Source: JAJDNS01 sp963578825 (GTDB taxonomy: Bacteria; Acidobacteriota; Vicinamibacteria; Fen-336). From it: 64,000 nt of DNA. The stretch's first letter is position 1; each line of letters opens with the position of its first letter. Shown here in pieces: positions 11,069-20,647 of this stretch. The DNA lies in assembly GCA_963578825.1 (NCBI GenBank), contig CAUZDW010000021.1, positions 1 to 64,000 of the forward strand, in the 5' to 3' direction. Position numbers and translations under genes: made by a program. The notes under the pieces were generated by a model. The model was not told the DNA's origin. It ran no database searches and saw only the letters and a list, made by a program, of their open reading frames with translations.

Positions 11069-11111
11069 GCCCTGAGACGTCGCGTGAAGCGCGCCGGTTC
11101 GGAGGCCTGTG

Positions 11112-13046
11112 ATGACTGACGCTCCGACTGTCCCGACGGTGATCGTCCACGGTGGCCCCCTCGATGGCGCCACCATGGAGCTGAGCGATGGGGGGAGCCT
11201 GATCATCGGGTCTGGTCGCCTCGCCCACTTCCGCGTCGACCACCCGGACATCGAGCTGGCCCACGTCAAGGTGACCTGGGATGTCTACGGCATCTCCATG
11301 GTCGACAACGGGAGCCGGGACGGGACCTGGGTGAACGGCGAGCCAGTGGAGACCACGGCTCTCTTGGACGGCGACGTCATCACGTTCGTGGCGCCCGGAT
11401 CGAAGGAGGGCGTCCCCAGCATCCGCCTGATCATTCCCGAGGGATCGGTGGCCCCGCCGCCTCCGCCGGATCCCGAAGAGCAGGCTCCCGTCCAGGAGGC
11501 GGCCCCGGCCTCTCCCGAGCCAGCGCCCGCCCCTCCGCTGTCCGAGCTTCCGCCATCCGCACCTCGCAAGCCCGTCTCCCGGCCTCGAAGAGGGCGGGTG
11601 CGTCGCGGTCTGCCTGTTGCGGGAATCGCCGTGGCGGCCGCGGGTCTGGGCATCCTGGCTGCGGCGGGATGGTTCGCCAGGGGTTTCCTGGCGTCCTCTG
11701 GGCCGGAGCTCGCGTCCGTGGAGCCCGGGCAATCCTCCCCCGGCCTCGGCATCACATTGAACGGCACGGGATTTCACTCCGATGTTGCGAGCAACACCGT
11801 GTATTTCGGGAGCCGTGCGGTGCCTGCCAGCACCGTCTCCGAAGGGACGCTTCGCGTCACGGTCCCCATGCTGCCGCCGGGCGGTGAGGTGCAGGTCTCG
11901 GTCGAGACACCGTCCGGCCGGTCGAACGCCCTTCCGCTCACGGTGCTGGCGCCCCTGTCCGTCACCGGCCTCGAGCCGGCCGGCGCGCTGGTGGGTGACC
12001 AGGTCGTCCTCCGCGGGCAGGGCCTGGGTGACGAAGCGCTGACGATCACGGTGGGCGGCCAGCCCGCGACGATCCTCGAGTCGGCTGACGATATGGCCCG
12101 ATTCGAGATGCCCGCGGTCGAAGGAGGGACGGGAAGCACCCACGCCGTGATCGCGACGGTATCGGGACGCAGCACGGCGGCGCTGGATCTCGTGCTGGGC
12201 CGCCTGCCCCTCGTGGCATCGTTCCTTCCGGAGCGAGCCGTGGCCGGAGAGGTCGTGCGGGTCAGCGGCTTTGGGTTCTCACCGGACGCGGCCGCGAACG
12301 TCGTGACCTTCGACGGAGCGCCAGCGCTGGTGGGCCGTGCGTCGGCCCGGGAGCTCACCGTCTTCACGCCCCTTCCGACCCGCCTGCAGACACGCACTCT
12401 CGCCCAGGTCATCGTGAAGACGGGCGAGCGAACGTCGGATGCAGCAACCTATCCGCTTCTGCGGCTCATGTCGGGCTCGTACGTCCTGCGCTTCTATCCT
12501 GCCGTTGGGCCCGAGGGTGTGGCGTCAGGCCAGGCCTTCGTGACGACGGACATCGCGCCGGTCCTGCTTCTGACCCACAAGGACGGCCGGGCCGCCGTCG
12601 CCACCAGGCTCCTCCGCGTGTCGAAGGCGCTGAACGGAGCGGTGGACCAGGCCCGAGCAGGGGCGAACGTGACGTTCGAGGTCTTCCAGCAACCCGCCAT
12701 TGGTGTGGGGATCGCAGGCGTGCCCGACCTGCTCGTGGAGGTGACCGCCCAGGATGCGGCGGCCCACGGGGCGCCCCCGGGGGTTTTTCCCCAGGGAGCG
12801 CCACCGGGACAGCTGGAGCTGGCACGCCACTGGGCGGCTCTCCTCAACGACTACCTGGTGATCTGCACGGGCCGGGGAAGCCCGTCTCACGTCGGGGGCG
12901 TCGTGCCCGAGGCGGCCCGCGCCTTCACCCGGCTCAGGACCGCGCTGCCCTGGCGGTACCAGGCGGGAATCGCCAACGATCGCGTGGCCCGATTGCCGGC
13001 CCGGGTCCGGGACGGCCTCCGCGACGCGGCCCTCCGGGTTCCCTGA
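11112..13046 (+). CDS. FHA domain / transmembrane / multiple IPT (TIG) domain protein
   Basis: The protein is 644 residues long. Residues ~5-105 form a forkhead-associated domain (LIIGSGRLAHFRVDHPDIELAHVKV, then DNGSRDGTWVNG), which binds phosphothreonine peptides in the cytoplasm. A Pro/Glu-rich linker (~115-160) leads to a basic patch and one transmembrane helix (GLPVAGIAVAAAGLGILAAA). The outside part contains about three IPT/TIG immunoglobulin-like repeats, each with a GxGF or GxGL turn (LNGTGFHSD, RGQGLGDEAL, VSGFGFSPD). A mixed alpha/beta C-terminal region of unknown family follows. An adaptor linking Ser/Thr kinase signalling to an envelope function is a reasonable inference. ATG at 11112 is preceded by GTG at 11109; either could start. 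Its stop overlaps the next gene's ATG (TGATG), implying coupling. Confidence 0.8.
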   Translation: MTDAPTVPTVIVHGGPLDGATMELSDGGSLIIGSGRLAHFRVDHPDIELAHVKVTWDVYGISMVDNGSRDGTWVNGEPVETTALLDGDVITFVAPGSKEGVPSIRLIIPEGSVAPPPPPDPEEQAPVQEAAPASPEPAPAPPLSELPPSAPRKPVSRPRRGRVRRGLPVAGIAVAAAGLGILAAAGWFARGFLASSGPELASVEPGQSSPGLGITLNGTGFHSDVASNTVYFGSRAVPASTVSEGTLRVTVPMLPPGGEVQVSVETPSGRSNALPLTVLAPLSVTGLEPAGALVGDQVVLRGQGLGDEALTITVGGQPATILESADDMARFEMPAVEGGTGSTHAVIATVSGRSTAALDLVLGRLPLVASFLPERAVAGEVVRVSGFGFSPDAAANVVTFDGAPALVGRASARELTVFTPLPTRLQTRTLAQVIVKTGERTSDAATYPLLRLMSGSYVLRFYPAVGPEGVASGQAFVTTDIAPVLLLTHKDGRAAVATRLLRVSKALNGAVDQARAGANVTFEVFQQPAIGVGIAGVPDLLVEVTAQDAAAHGAPPGVFPQGAPPGQLELARHWAALLNDYLVICTGRGSPSHVGGVVPEAARAFTRLRTALPWRYQAGIANDRVARLPARVRDGLRDAALRVP

Positions 13047-14257
13047 TGCAGCTCGAGAGCACAGGGCGTGCCGGACGACGCGCCACGCTCCTGTTCGGGC
13101 TGGCGGTCTCGGTTGCGGCGGGGGACGCACCTGCGGTGTTCGAGGCCGAAACGATCGACGACGACGTCGAGATCGGCTATGGCACGGCGATCGGCGACGT
13201 GGACGGCGACGGCCGGCCCGACATCCTCCTGGCCGACACGAAACAGTTCGTGTGGTACCGCAACCCCGACTGGGAGCGGCACGTCATCGTCGAGAACCTC
13301 ACGACCCGGGACAACGTGTGTATCGCGGCCCGGGACATCGACGGCGACGGCAAGGTCGAGGTGGCGGTGGGCGCGGAATGGAACCCCGGCGACACGCTGG
13401 GCTCGGGAGCGGTCTTCTACCTGGACCCACCCGCCGATCGCACGGAAATGTGGACTCCGATCCGCCTCCACCATGAGCCGGTCGTCCACCGGATGCGGTG
13501 GGTGAAGCTCGACGAAGACGAGTATGTCCTGGTCGTTGCACCCCTCCACGGACGGGGCAATCGCGAAGGAGAGGGCGCAGGTGTGAAGCTCCTGGCCTAC
13601 GAGAGGCCCGACGATCCACACGACGAGTGGGCCACGACGGTCATCGAGGACACCCTCCACGTCACCCACAACCTCGACCCCGTCCAGTGGGATCCGACGA
13701 CTCCAGCCGAGGAGATCCTCTACCTGGGTCGCGAGGGCGGCATGCTTCTCTCGTACGACGACGGAGACTGGTCCAAGAGGACATTCGAAGGGGTCAAGGG
13801 CGGCGGCGAGATCCGTATGGGGCTGCACTCGCCGTCGTCGCCTTTCGTCGTGACGATCGAGCCGCTGCACGGCGAAACGCTGGCGTACTATGGGTCTTCA
13901 TTCGACCGGGGGAACGCCAGAGGCGGGCATACCGCCCTGACCCGCCGCGTGGTCCTCGACGACAACATGAAGCAGGGCCACGCCATCGCGACAGCCGACC
14001 TCTTTGGCACGGGCGCGCAGCAGATCGTGGCCGGCTGGCGAAACCCCAACCGTGACGGCAAGGTTGGCGTCAAGCTCTACTATCCGGCGAACGAGCAGGC
14101 CACCATGTGGACGTCCATGGTGATCGATGACGATACGATGGCCACCGAGGACATCCGCATTGGCGACCTGAACGGCGACGGTCGCCCGGACATCGTTGCC
14201 GCGGGACGATCGACGCACAACCTGAAGATCTATTGGAACCGCGGCCCTCGGCCGTAG
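13046..14257 (+). CDS. FG-GAP/VCBS repeat protein
   Basis: Predicted exported beta-propeller of 403 residues. The N-terminus has a weak signal peptide (RRATLLFGLAVSVAAG). At least three calcium-binding DxDGDG loops are present: IGDVDGDGRPDILLAD, ARDIDGDGKVEVAVG and IGDLNGDGRPDIVAAG, plus degenerate blades between them. These are hallmarks of the FG-GAP/VCBS repeat family. It starts inside the stop codon of the FHA/IPT gene, so the two probably act together at the cell envelope. No catalytic residues are recognisable. The family is usually involved in binding or adhesion, or as an uncharacterised cargo in polysaccharide-degrading bacteria. Confidence 0.85.
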   Translation: MQLESTGRAGRRATLLFGLAVSVAAGDAPAVFEAETIDDDVEIGYGTAIGDVDGDGRPDILLADTKQFVWYRNPDWERHVIVENLTTRDNVCIAARDIDGDGKVEVAVGAEWNPGDTLGSGAVFYLDPPADRTEMWTPIRLHHEPVVHRMRWVKLDEDEYVLVVAPLHGRGNREGEGAGVKLLAYERPDDPHDEWATTVIEDTLHVTHNLDPVQWDPTTPAEEILYLGREGGMLLSYDDGDWSKRTFEGVKGGGEIRMGLHSPSSPFVVTIEPLHGETLAYYGSSFDRGNARGGHTALTRRVVLDDNMKQGHAIATADLFGTGAQQIVAGWRNPNRDGKVGVKLYYPANEQATMWTSMVIDDDTMATEDIRIGDLNGDGRPDIVAAGRSTHNLKIYWNRGPRP

Positions 14258-14302
14258 CCGACCCTCACCGGCGGGCCGTCGCGTCAACGAAGCGGAGAGA
14301 AG

Positions 14303-15122
14303 ATGAGCCGCGAAGGCAAGGGCCAACGCCTCGCAGACCTTCACCGAGAGGGAACCTTTCTGCTCGGTAACGCCTGGGACACAGGGACGGCCCGAATCCT
14401 CGAGAGTGCGGGATTCCCCGCCATCGGGACCACCAGCTCAGGACTCGCCTTGACCCCTCGCGCGCCGGGACTACGTCGGGGCGCTCACGCGCGACGAGTT
14501 GGCGCGACACGTGGAGTAACTGGTCGCCGCGCTCGAGGTGCCGCTGAGCGTCGATGCCGAAGACGGCTACGGCGTGCGGCCCGAAGATGTCGCCGAGACG
14601 ATTCGCGTCCTGGCACAGGCCGGCGCCTCCGGAGCCTCGATCGAGGACCATCCCCGCCTGGCGAGCTCACCGCTCCATCCGATCGGAGAGGCCGTCGAGC
14701 GGGTGCAGGCCGCCGGCGAAGCGGCGGCCTGCCTCGACACCCCGTTCACCGTCGTGGCTCGGGCAGAGTGTTTCCTGGTCGGCACCGAGGATCCGCTGGC
14801 GGATTCGATCGAGCGGCTCAACCGCTACCGCGAGGCCGGCGCGCACTGTCTCTACGCGCCTGGTCCGACGGATCTCGGCATCATCGCGACCCTCCTCGGC
14901 GAGGCTCCGGGACCGCACAACGTTCTGAGCCGGGGCGGCATGACCGTCGCTCAGCTGCAAGAGCTGGGTGTGCGGCGCATCAGCATCGGGGGTTCGCTGG
15001 CCCGAGCCGCATTCGGCACCGTGGTTCGTGCCGCCAGGGAGATGGTGGAGCAGGGAGCCTTCGAGTTCCAGAAGCTGAGCGTTTCGCCTTCCGAGCTGGA
15101 GGACCGGTTCGAGCGAAACTGA
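14303..15122 (+). pseudogene. Isocitrate lyase / PEP mutase-superfamily enzyme (frameshift plus in-frame stop)
   Basis: The intended protein of about 270 residues belongs to the isocitrate lyase/PEP phosphonomutase family (2-methylisocitrate lyase-like). It opens MSREGKGQRLADLHREG, followed by LLGNAWDTGTARILESAGFP and IGTTSSG. The catalytic-loop and metal region appears later as PLSVDAEDGYG and GASIEDHP, and the C-terminal half (GTVVRAAREMVEQGAFEF) is intact. Two lesions separate the halves: an extra C in a run of C near 14455, and an in-frame TAA at 14517-14519, where CAA (Gln) would restore GlnLeuValAlaAla. The key Cys-containing loop (KKCGH in lyases) is not seen, as is usual in this subfamily. 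It may be a real pseudogene or two sequence errors. Confidence 0.7.
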
Positions 15123-15136
15123 CGCCAGGAACTCTA

Positions 15137-16036
15137 CTAGAGGTCGACCGCGTACGCCCGGATCGGCTTCCCGGCCTTGAACCGGTCGGGCTTTGTCTCG
15201 AGCTTGAGCACGCCCCGGGGGCAGACGTGGGCGCACATGCCGCAGCCGACGCAGGCGGCGCGCTTGAAGGACTGGTTCGCCATGGCGTACTGACGCAGGT
15301 CGATGCCCATCTCGCAATACGTCGAGCAGTTCCCGCACGAGATGCACATGTCCTTCTTCACCGTGATGCGGAACCGCCCCAGCTTCTGGACCAGGCCCAG
15401 GAGTGCCGCCATCGGACAGCCGAATCGACACCACACTCGGGTGCCCATGAGGGGGTAGAGCCCGACGCCGATGACCCCAGCCCACATGGCGCCCACCACG
15501 AAGCCGTACCAGCCCTGGACCTGGAAGGCGAACCGTGAAAACGCCGGGAGGTCCTTGCCCACCGCCCAGTTGAGCCAGACGATGGCGGTGGTGACGAACG
15601 CGAGGAAGAGGACCGTGTGGATGGAGACCTTCTCGATGGACCACGCACGGGTCGACTTGCTCGAGAGATGGCGAAAGGGCTCGCCTGCCGTATTGGCCAG
15701 GCCGCCGCACCCGCAGACTCAGGAGCAGTAGAAGCGCTTCCCGAGGAAGTACCCGAGGAGTGGAAACGCGACGAGCGATCCGGCGAAGCTCCAGAGGACG
15801 ATCAGGAACGGCTGCTCCAGGATGACGGCGGGGTAGAAGTACTCGATCTTGAGGGGCCAGAAGTACGAGAAGTAGTACTCCTTCTGGCCGAACACCTGGA
15901 GGACGCTGGGCAGCAGGAACGCCATCACGACCTGAACGCCCACGACGGAGTAGGTCCGGATCCGCTGGTAGGGGCTGTTGCCGTGGCGCTTCAGGACGAA
16001 GAGGCCTCCGCCGATAGGCTCCACTCCGCCTTCGCT
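15137..16036 (-). CDS. Polytopic 4Fe-4S membrane protein with an in-frame TGA
   Basis: Integral membrane electron-transfer protein of the NapH/NosR/RdxA-like group. From the N-terminus: GGGLFVLKRHGNSPYQRI, several hydrophobic helices, a cysteine-rich loop FYCS-stop-VCGCGGLANTAG, more helices, a second CRFGCPM loop, and then two ferredoxin-type clusters near the C-terminus (CISCGNCSTYCEMG and CVGCGMCAHVCPRG). The TGA at 15719-15721 falls where relatives have Trp (TGG), and the reading frame continues unbroken on both sides. It is therefore a single-base lesion or error, not a gene boundary. At the N-terminal end the gene runs directly into an FAD oxidoreductase fragment near 16040 with no start codon, so the true start is lost or lies in the junction. 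Likely role: shuttling electrons between quinol and a reductase partner. Confidence 0.7.
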
Positions 16037-16810
16037 CGATTCCGCCGCCTTCGAGGAAGTCGGTGTTCGGCACCACGCCGATGGCGGACACCACGAGGTC
16101 CCCGTCGATCTTGCCCGCCTCACCGCTCTCGGCGAGCGGGGCGGGGGAGAACGTCACTCCCTCGAGTGCTCCGTCGGCGCCCCGGCGGACGGAGTCGACG
16201 TTCACGCCGAGGCGCACGTCGAGCCCGTGGGTCCGGATGTGCTCCGAGACGAGTGCGGCCTCGCGGTGCTCGAGCGCCAGCGGGAAGTAAAAGTTCTCCC
16301 GGATGATGAACACGACGTGCAGGCCGCGGTCGTGCAGGATCGCGGCCACCTCGACTCCGACGAGGCCTCCCCCGACGACGATCGCCCGCATCCCGGGCTT
16401 CGCCTCGCGGTCGAGACCCTCGAGGACTCGCAGATTGACGAAATAGTGGAGCCCGGGGCCCTCGGAGCCGGGCCATGGGGCCGGCCGTCCCTTCGAGCCC
16501 ACGGCGAGGAGCAGCTTGTCGTATCCCAGCGAGGAGCCGTCTTCGAAGCTCAGGCTGTGCTTCGGTCCGTCGACGCTCGTCACCTGGCCGCTGACGCGCT
16601 CGAAGCCCATCCGATCGTAGAGGCCCCGGTCGTAGGGCTCGGTGTCGCGAAGGCTCGTCTGACCGGCGAAGATGGACATGAGGGCCGGGCGGGGGAAAAG
16701 TGGTGGTGCTCGGCGGACACGATGGAGACCCGCGCTTCGGCCTCGCGGGCGCGCAGCGCCAGAGCAGCCTCGATTCCAGCGATACCATTGCCGACGATCA
16801 CGTAGTGCAT
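16037..16810 (-). pseudogene. FAD-dependent NAD(P)/disulfide oxidoreductase, C-terminus missing, one frameshift
   Basis: Pyridine-nucleotide-disulfide oxidoreductase of the NirB/rubredoxin-reductase-like type. It starts MHYVIVGNGIAGIEAALALR (FAD-binding GxGxxG) at the ATG at 16810. The second dinucleotide-binding motif (AIVVGGGLVGVEVAAIL) and the GDLVVSAIGVVPNTDFL segment are clear. The frame shifts by two bases near 16690, where a run of five C stands in place of three (HHHFS, then RPALMSIFAG). After VPNTDFLEGGGIE the remaining ~150 residues, including the expected AAGD block that completes FAD binding, are absent. The sequence passes straight into the Fe-S membrane protein at a 9-base direct repeat (CGAAGGCGG, twice within 30 bases). 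The pairing of an oxidoreductase with an Fe-S membrane protein is sensible, but the exact fusion is probably a deletion. Confidence 0.65.
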
Positions 16811-16955
16811 GTGGAGTGCGGGCCTCTTTCCGATTTCAACGCCGGGTCTCCCCTGCCCATTCCCTGCGCCCATGAAGATGATCGGCTCGTCGAATCGCGT
16901 CCGGCGAGCCGCGCGAACAAGAACCGGCCTGGGAGAACCCACGAGGAGGATTTGC

Positions 16956-17854
16956 ATGAAGACACGCACGCTGGCTCTCGCCTGGACCCTCGTCTGTGCG
17001 GGCGCGCTGCCTGCCACGGCCCAGGGGGACTTCTCGGCGGTGGCGATCGAACCCGAGCAGGTCGCCGACGGCATCTACATGCTTACAGGGCGAGGCGGAA
17101 ACCTCGGTCTCTCGGTCGGCCAGGACGGCGCCTATCTCATCGACGATCAGTTCGCACCGCTCACGGCCAAGATCCTCGCGGCCGTCGAGACGCTCACGCC
17201 CGAACCCGTCCGGTTCGTGGTCAACACCCACTACCACTTCGATCACACCGGGGGGAACGAGAACCTGAGCAAGGCCGGGGCGATCCTCGTGGCCCACGAG
17301 AACGTCCGCCAACGCATGGCCGCCGGAACCTTCATGAAGGCCTTCAACCGGCAGGTGGAGCCGGCCCCTGCCGGCGCCCTCCCGGTCGTGACCTTCACTG
17401 ATGCCGTGTCCTTCCACTGGAACGGCCAGGAGATCCGTGTCTTCTTCGTCGGCCAGTCGGCTCACACCGACGGAGACTCGATCGTCCATTTCGTGGGCGC
17501 CGACGTTTTCCACATGGGTGACACGTTCTTCAACGGCATGTACCCCTTCATCGACGTCTCGTCGGGTGGACGCATCGACGGGATGATTGCCGCGGCGGAT
17601 CGGGTGCTGAAGGTGGCCTCGGACGAGACGCGCCTCATCCCCGGGCACGGCCCTGTGGGGGCAAAGGGGACCTCCAGTCCTACCGGGACATGCTCAAAAC
17701 TGTGCGGGATCGCATGGCCGCGCTCGTCGCCGAGGGCAAGACCGGAGAGGAGATCGTCGCGGCAAAGCCCACCGCCGACCTCGACGAGAAGTGGGGAGGC
17801 GGCTTCATGAAGCCGGACGTGTGGGTGGGGATCGTCTACGAGTCGATGAAGTAG
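16956..17854 (+). CDS. Exported metallo-beta-lactamase-fold hydrolase (frameshifted near the end)
   Basis: The protein has about 298 residues, with a cleavable signal peptide (MKTRTLALAWTLVCAGALPA, then ATAQG). The MBL zinc motif NTHYHFDHTGGN (HxHxDH) is intact. Further ligands are in the VGQSAHTDGD, FHMGDTFFNG and LIPGHGPVG blocks, in the order expected for the fold. Substrate is unknown; this periplasmic subgroup includes many uncharacterised hydrolases and is close in pattern to quinoprotein-relay and beta-lactamase-like proteins. A missing G in a run of G near 17657 shifts the frame; the restored tail (DLQSYRDMLKTVRDRMAALV onward) ends at TAG 17852-17854. A good ribosome binding site (GAGGAGGA) sits 6 bases before the ATG. 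Confidence 0.85.
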
Positions 17855-17929
17855 GCGACCAGCGGGGTCATCACCGGGCCGCAGGCGCGCGATCGCGCGT
17901 CGCAGCAGAAGTCTGATTAAGAATCCGGG

Positions 17930-19459
17930 CTAGGGAAGGGAGACGGCTGCGGCGGCCCGTGACGCGCCGGTCCCGCCGAGCATCACCAGGTCGTCGGAGC
18001 GGTCGGCTGGCAGATTGTAGAGCGCCTGGATGAGCGGCCCTTGGCGCCGTGCGCGCTCCCTGTCGACGGCGATCTGCTTGCCCGCGTGCGTCTCGAGGAG
18101 GAGCAAGCCCCGTTCCTTCCCCTCGATGATCTGGACGAGGTGCCGGAGGTTCCGCACCCGCTCGCCATCGGCCTCGACGATCAGGCTCTCCTCCAGGGCC
18201 TGGTAGCCTGCGTTCACGTCCGCCGGCATCCGCCCGCACAGGACGACCTTCTGCTCCCCTTCGAAGCTCGGGAAACGACCGAGCTGGCTCACGAGATGCC
18301 GTGGGGCGTTCGTCCGCCACTCCCGCCAGGCCTTCAGGTAGCTCGCGGTGAGCGGGCAGAAGGCCAGGCCGCCGAAGATGAAGTACGACTGCCGGGCGGC
18401 CGCGGGCCCGGGGACGAGCTGCTCGCTCGCGAGGCTGTGGTCGAGGACGAGCTCGACCTCGTGGCTCTCACCGTCGCGGAACAGCTCGACTCGAATCCGA
18501 TCGTTCACCTGCCGCTGCTGAACGAGCAGCTCGCACGCGGTGCGCTCGTTCTCACGAAACTCGACGGTTCCGTCCGGCCCGATTGCGTGTCCGTCGACTG
18601 CGAGGAGCACGTCGCCTACTCGAAAGACTCGAGCCGCCGCGGAGCCGATCGCCGTCTTGAGGACCAGGACCCCACCCCCCGAGGCAGGCAGGCCGTAGAG
18701 CCTTCGCAGGTCGGCGGCTTCGAGCCTTTGCCAGCGGAGCCCCGTGGCGGGCACGCCGTCGTAGCGCCCGTCGGCGACGTCGGTCAGAAAGCGCGTCACC
18801 ACCGGCCCGGGGACCATGTAGGCGATGTTGTCCGCCGCCGTGTTGCCCTGCATGGCCACTCCGACGACGCGGCCGTTCCCGAGGACGGGACCTCCGCTGT
18901 TGCCGGCGTTCACCGCGCTGTCGATCTGGCCTGCAAGAAGCGTGAGATAGCTGTGGGCGTAGATCTGGTGCTCGATCCGCGAAACCACCCTCCTCGTGAT
19001 GCTCAGGGTGTCCCCGCCAACAGGGAAGCCCACCACGACCACCTCCTGGCGGAGCCCGGGCAACCCCCCGATCTCCAGGGGTGTGATCCCCTCGAAGAAG
19101 CCGGCCTTGTGGACCGTGAGCAGCGCGAGGTCGGCTTCGTGGGAGACGTGGAGGACCCTGGCGGTGGCCCGCTCGGCGTCGCCGTGCCGCCGCACCTGGA
19201 CGAAGGTGGCATCACGAACGACGTGGGCGTTGGTCAGGATCCGCTGCCCTTCGATCACGAAGCCGGATCCCGAGACGGCGGACGGGTAGCCGGGTCTCCA
19301 TGGCGCGCCGTTTTGCGAAAGGAGCCGCGTGGCGAAGACCTTCACCACCGCGTCTCTGGGCTCCGACTTGCCGGCACTCCACGAAGTCGGAGGCAGGCAG
19401 CCGAACAGAAGGATGACCAGTGGAACGGCCCGACCCAATACGGTCGGTCTCACAGGCAC
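17930..19459 (-). CDS. HtrA/DegP-like serine protease lipoprotein with PDZ domains
   Basis: Trypsin-like S1C protease of 509 residues. A lipoprotein signal ends at Cys21 (LLFGC), so it should act in the periplasm. The catalytic triad is complete: His79 in LTNAHVV, Asp110 in HEADLALL and Ser188 in NAGNSGGPV. A PDZ domain follows (~250-330: GGGVLVLKTAIGSAAARVFR, VGDVLLAVDG). A second region resembling the PDZ2 of plant Deg-like proteases comes next (GLAFCPLT, YQALEESLIVEADGERVRNL). This layout matches the Deg2/Deg9-like bacterial proteases rather than classical DegP. Its role is inferred as degrading damaged envelope proteins. It stands alone between the MBL gene (opposite strand) and rmlA. Confidence 0.88.
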   Translation of the reverse strand: MPVRPTVLGRAVPLVILLFGCLPPTSWSAGKSEPRDAVVKVFATRLLSQNGAPWRPGYPSAVSGSGFVIEGQRILTNAHVVRDATFVQVRRHGDAERATARVLHVSHEADLALLTVHKAGFFEGITPLEIGGLPGLRQEVVVVGFPVGGDTLSITRRVVSRIEHQIYAHSYLTLLAGQIDSAVNAGNSGGPVLGNGRVVGVAMQGNTAADNIAYMVPGPVVTRFLTDVADGRYDGVPATGLRWQRLEAADLRRLYGLPASGGGVLVLKTAIGSAAARVFRVGDVLLAVDGHAIGPDGTVEFRENERTACELLVQQRQVNDRIRVELFRDGESHEVELVLDHSLASEQLVPGPAAARQSYFIFGGLAFCPLTASYLKAWREWRTNAPRHLVSQLGRFPSFEGEQKVVLCGRMPADVNAGYQALEESLIVEADGERVRNLRHLVQIIEGKERGLLLLETHAGKQIAVDRERARRQGPLIQALYNLPADRSDDLVMLGGTGASRAAAAVSLP

Positions 19460-19668
19460 CTCCCCTCAGCGGCTCAGCGAGGCGCTGCTCTTGAGACACC
19501 CCGGACCGCCACCGTGGTATTGGAGCAAGGTGCGTGCCCACCCGCGGATCCGTGGAAGTGATTGAATCAAAGAGAGGTTCAGCTGTCTGCCGTCTGGGAG
19601 CTGTCGTGGCCGGAGGGCCGAAATCGTCCGGAATCCAGCCGGATCGGCCGGAGGAGGTCAAAAACCGC

Positions 19669-20538
19669 TCAGGTCTCGGTCACGAGCCGGAGCAGGTATT
19701 GCCCGTACTCGTTGTTCGCCATGCTCTCGCCGAGGCGGCGCACGTCGTCGGCCGTGATGTAGCCCATGTTGAGGGCCACCTCTTCGGGACAGGAGACCTT
19801 GAGGTCCTGGCGTTGTTCGATCGCCTGGATGAAGGTCGAGGCCTGAAGCAGGGCCTCGTGGGTGCCCGTGTCGAGCCAGGCCATTCCGCGCCCGAGCTCC
19901 TCGACGTGCAGATCACCGGCCTCGAGATAGGCCCGGTTCACGTCGGTGATCTCGATCTCCCCTCGCGCCGAGGGCTCGAGCGCCGCCGCGATGTCGAGGA
20001 CGCGGTTGTCGTAGAAATACAGCCCCGTCACTGCGTGGGCAGAGCGCGGCTTCTCGGGCTTCTCCTCGAGACCGATCGCCCGACCCGTCGAATCGAACTC
20101 CACGACTCCGTATCTCTGGGGGTCGCGCACGCGATACGCGAAGACGGTCGCACCCCGCTCCCGCTTCGCCGCATGGCGGAGAACCTCGGGCAGGTTGGAC
20201 CCATAAAAGAGGTTGTCGCCCAGGGCCAGGGCGGCGCCGTCGTCGCCGACGAAATCGCGGCCGATGATGAAGGCCTGGGCCAGCCCCTCCGGCCGTGGCT
20301 GGACCGCCCAGGAGATCCGGATGCCGAACTGCGAGCCGTCGTCGAGGAGGCGCTTGAAGTCCTCCTGCTCGTGCGGCGTCGTGATGATGAGAATGTCCCG
20401 GAGCCCGGCCAGCATCAGCGTGCTGAGCGGGTAGTAGATCATCGGCTTGTCGTACACGGGGATGAGCTGCTTGCTCACACCGCGGGTGATCGGGTACAGT
20501 CGCGTCCCGGAACCCCCGGCCAGGATAATGCCCTTCAT
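19669..20538 (-). CDS. rmlA: Glucose-1-phosphate thymidylyltransferase
   Basis: Makes dTDP-glucose from dTTP and glucose-1-phosphate, the first step of dTDP-rhamnose and related sugar synthesis. At 289 residues it is the standard length. It starts MKGIILAGGSGTRLYPITRG, the nucleotide-binding signature (GGxGTRL), followed by SKQLIPVYDKPMIYYPLSTL. The YGVVEFD, EKPEKPRS and GRGMAWLDTGTH blocks are all present. I took the ATG at 20538 because earlier in-frame sequence does not match the family. Unusually, no rmlB, rmlC or rmlD is nearby, so the partner enzymes must be elsewhere. Unlinked rmlA genes are not rare in high-GC environmental bacteria. Confidence 0.95.
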   Translation of the reverse strand: MKGIILAGGSGTRLYPITRGVSKQLIPVYDKPMIYYPLSTLMLAGLRDILIITTPHEQEDFKRLLDDGSQFGIRISWAVQPRPEGLAQAFIIGRDFVGDDGAALALGDNLFYGSNLPEVLRHAAKRERGATVFAYRVRDPQRYGVVEFDSTGRAIGLEEKPEKPRSAHAVTGLYFYDNRVLDIAAALEPSARGEIEITDVNRAYLEAGDLHVEELGRGMAWLDTGTHEALLQASTFIQAIEQRQDLKVSCPEEVALNMGYITADDVRRLGESMANNEYGQYLLRLVTET

Positions 20539-20589
20539 GAACGCGAGCATACCACCGGGCCTCGACGCGACGAGACCGCCAGCGGCCCC

Positions 20590-20638
20590 GTCACCCTGAG
20601 GAGCTTCATCGTTGGGCGAGCGACGAAGGATCTCCCGA
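20590..20638. repeat. Dispersed hairpin repeat, copy A
   Basis: A 49-base element beginning GTCACCCTGAGGAGC. It matches a second copy at 26531-26579 at 41 of 49 positions, without gaps. Both can fold as a hairpin: GAGGAGC-TCGTCG-type left arm, a 9-base loop starting TTGGGC, and CGACGAAG-TCTC right arm. It sits between rmlA and a response regulator gene. Confidence 0.7.
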
Positions 20639-20647
20639 GCTCTTTGC

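Noticed and set aside
10560..12143. Long minus-strand open frame opposite the symporter and FHA/IPT genes
   Set aside because: It is the antisense reading of clearly conserved plus-strand proteins and has the low-complexity composition typical of GC-rich shadow frames.
15719..15721. Selenocysteine at the in-frame TGA of the Fe-S protein
   Set aside because: Homologues have Trp at this position, no convincing SECIS hairpin is seen just downstream, and other genes carry similar single-base lesions.
14667..16679. A 670-codon minus-strand open frame covering several features
   Set aside because: Only its first ~220 codons match a family (FAD oxidoreductase); the rest is Arg/Pro-rich out-of-frame reading of the Fe-S gene and of the opposite-strand lyase gene.
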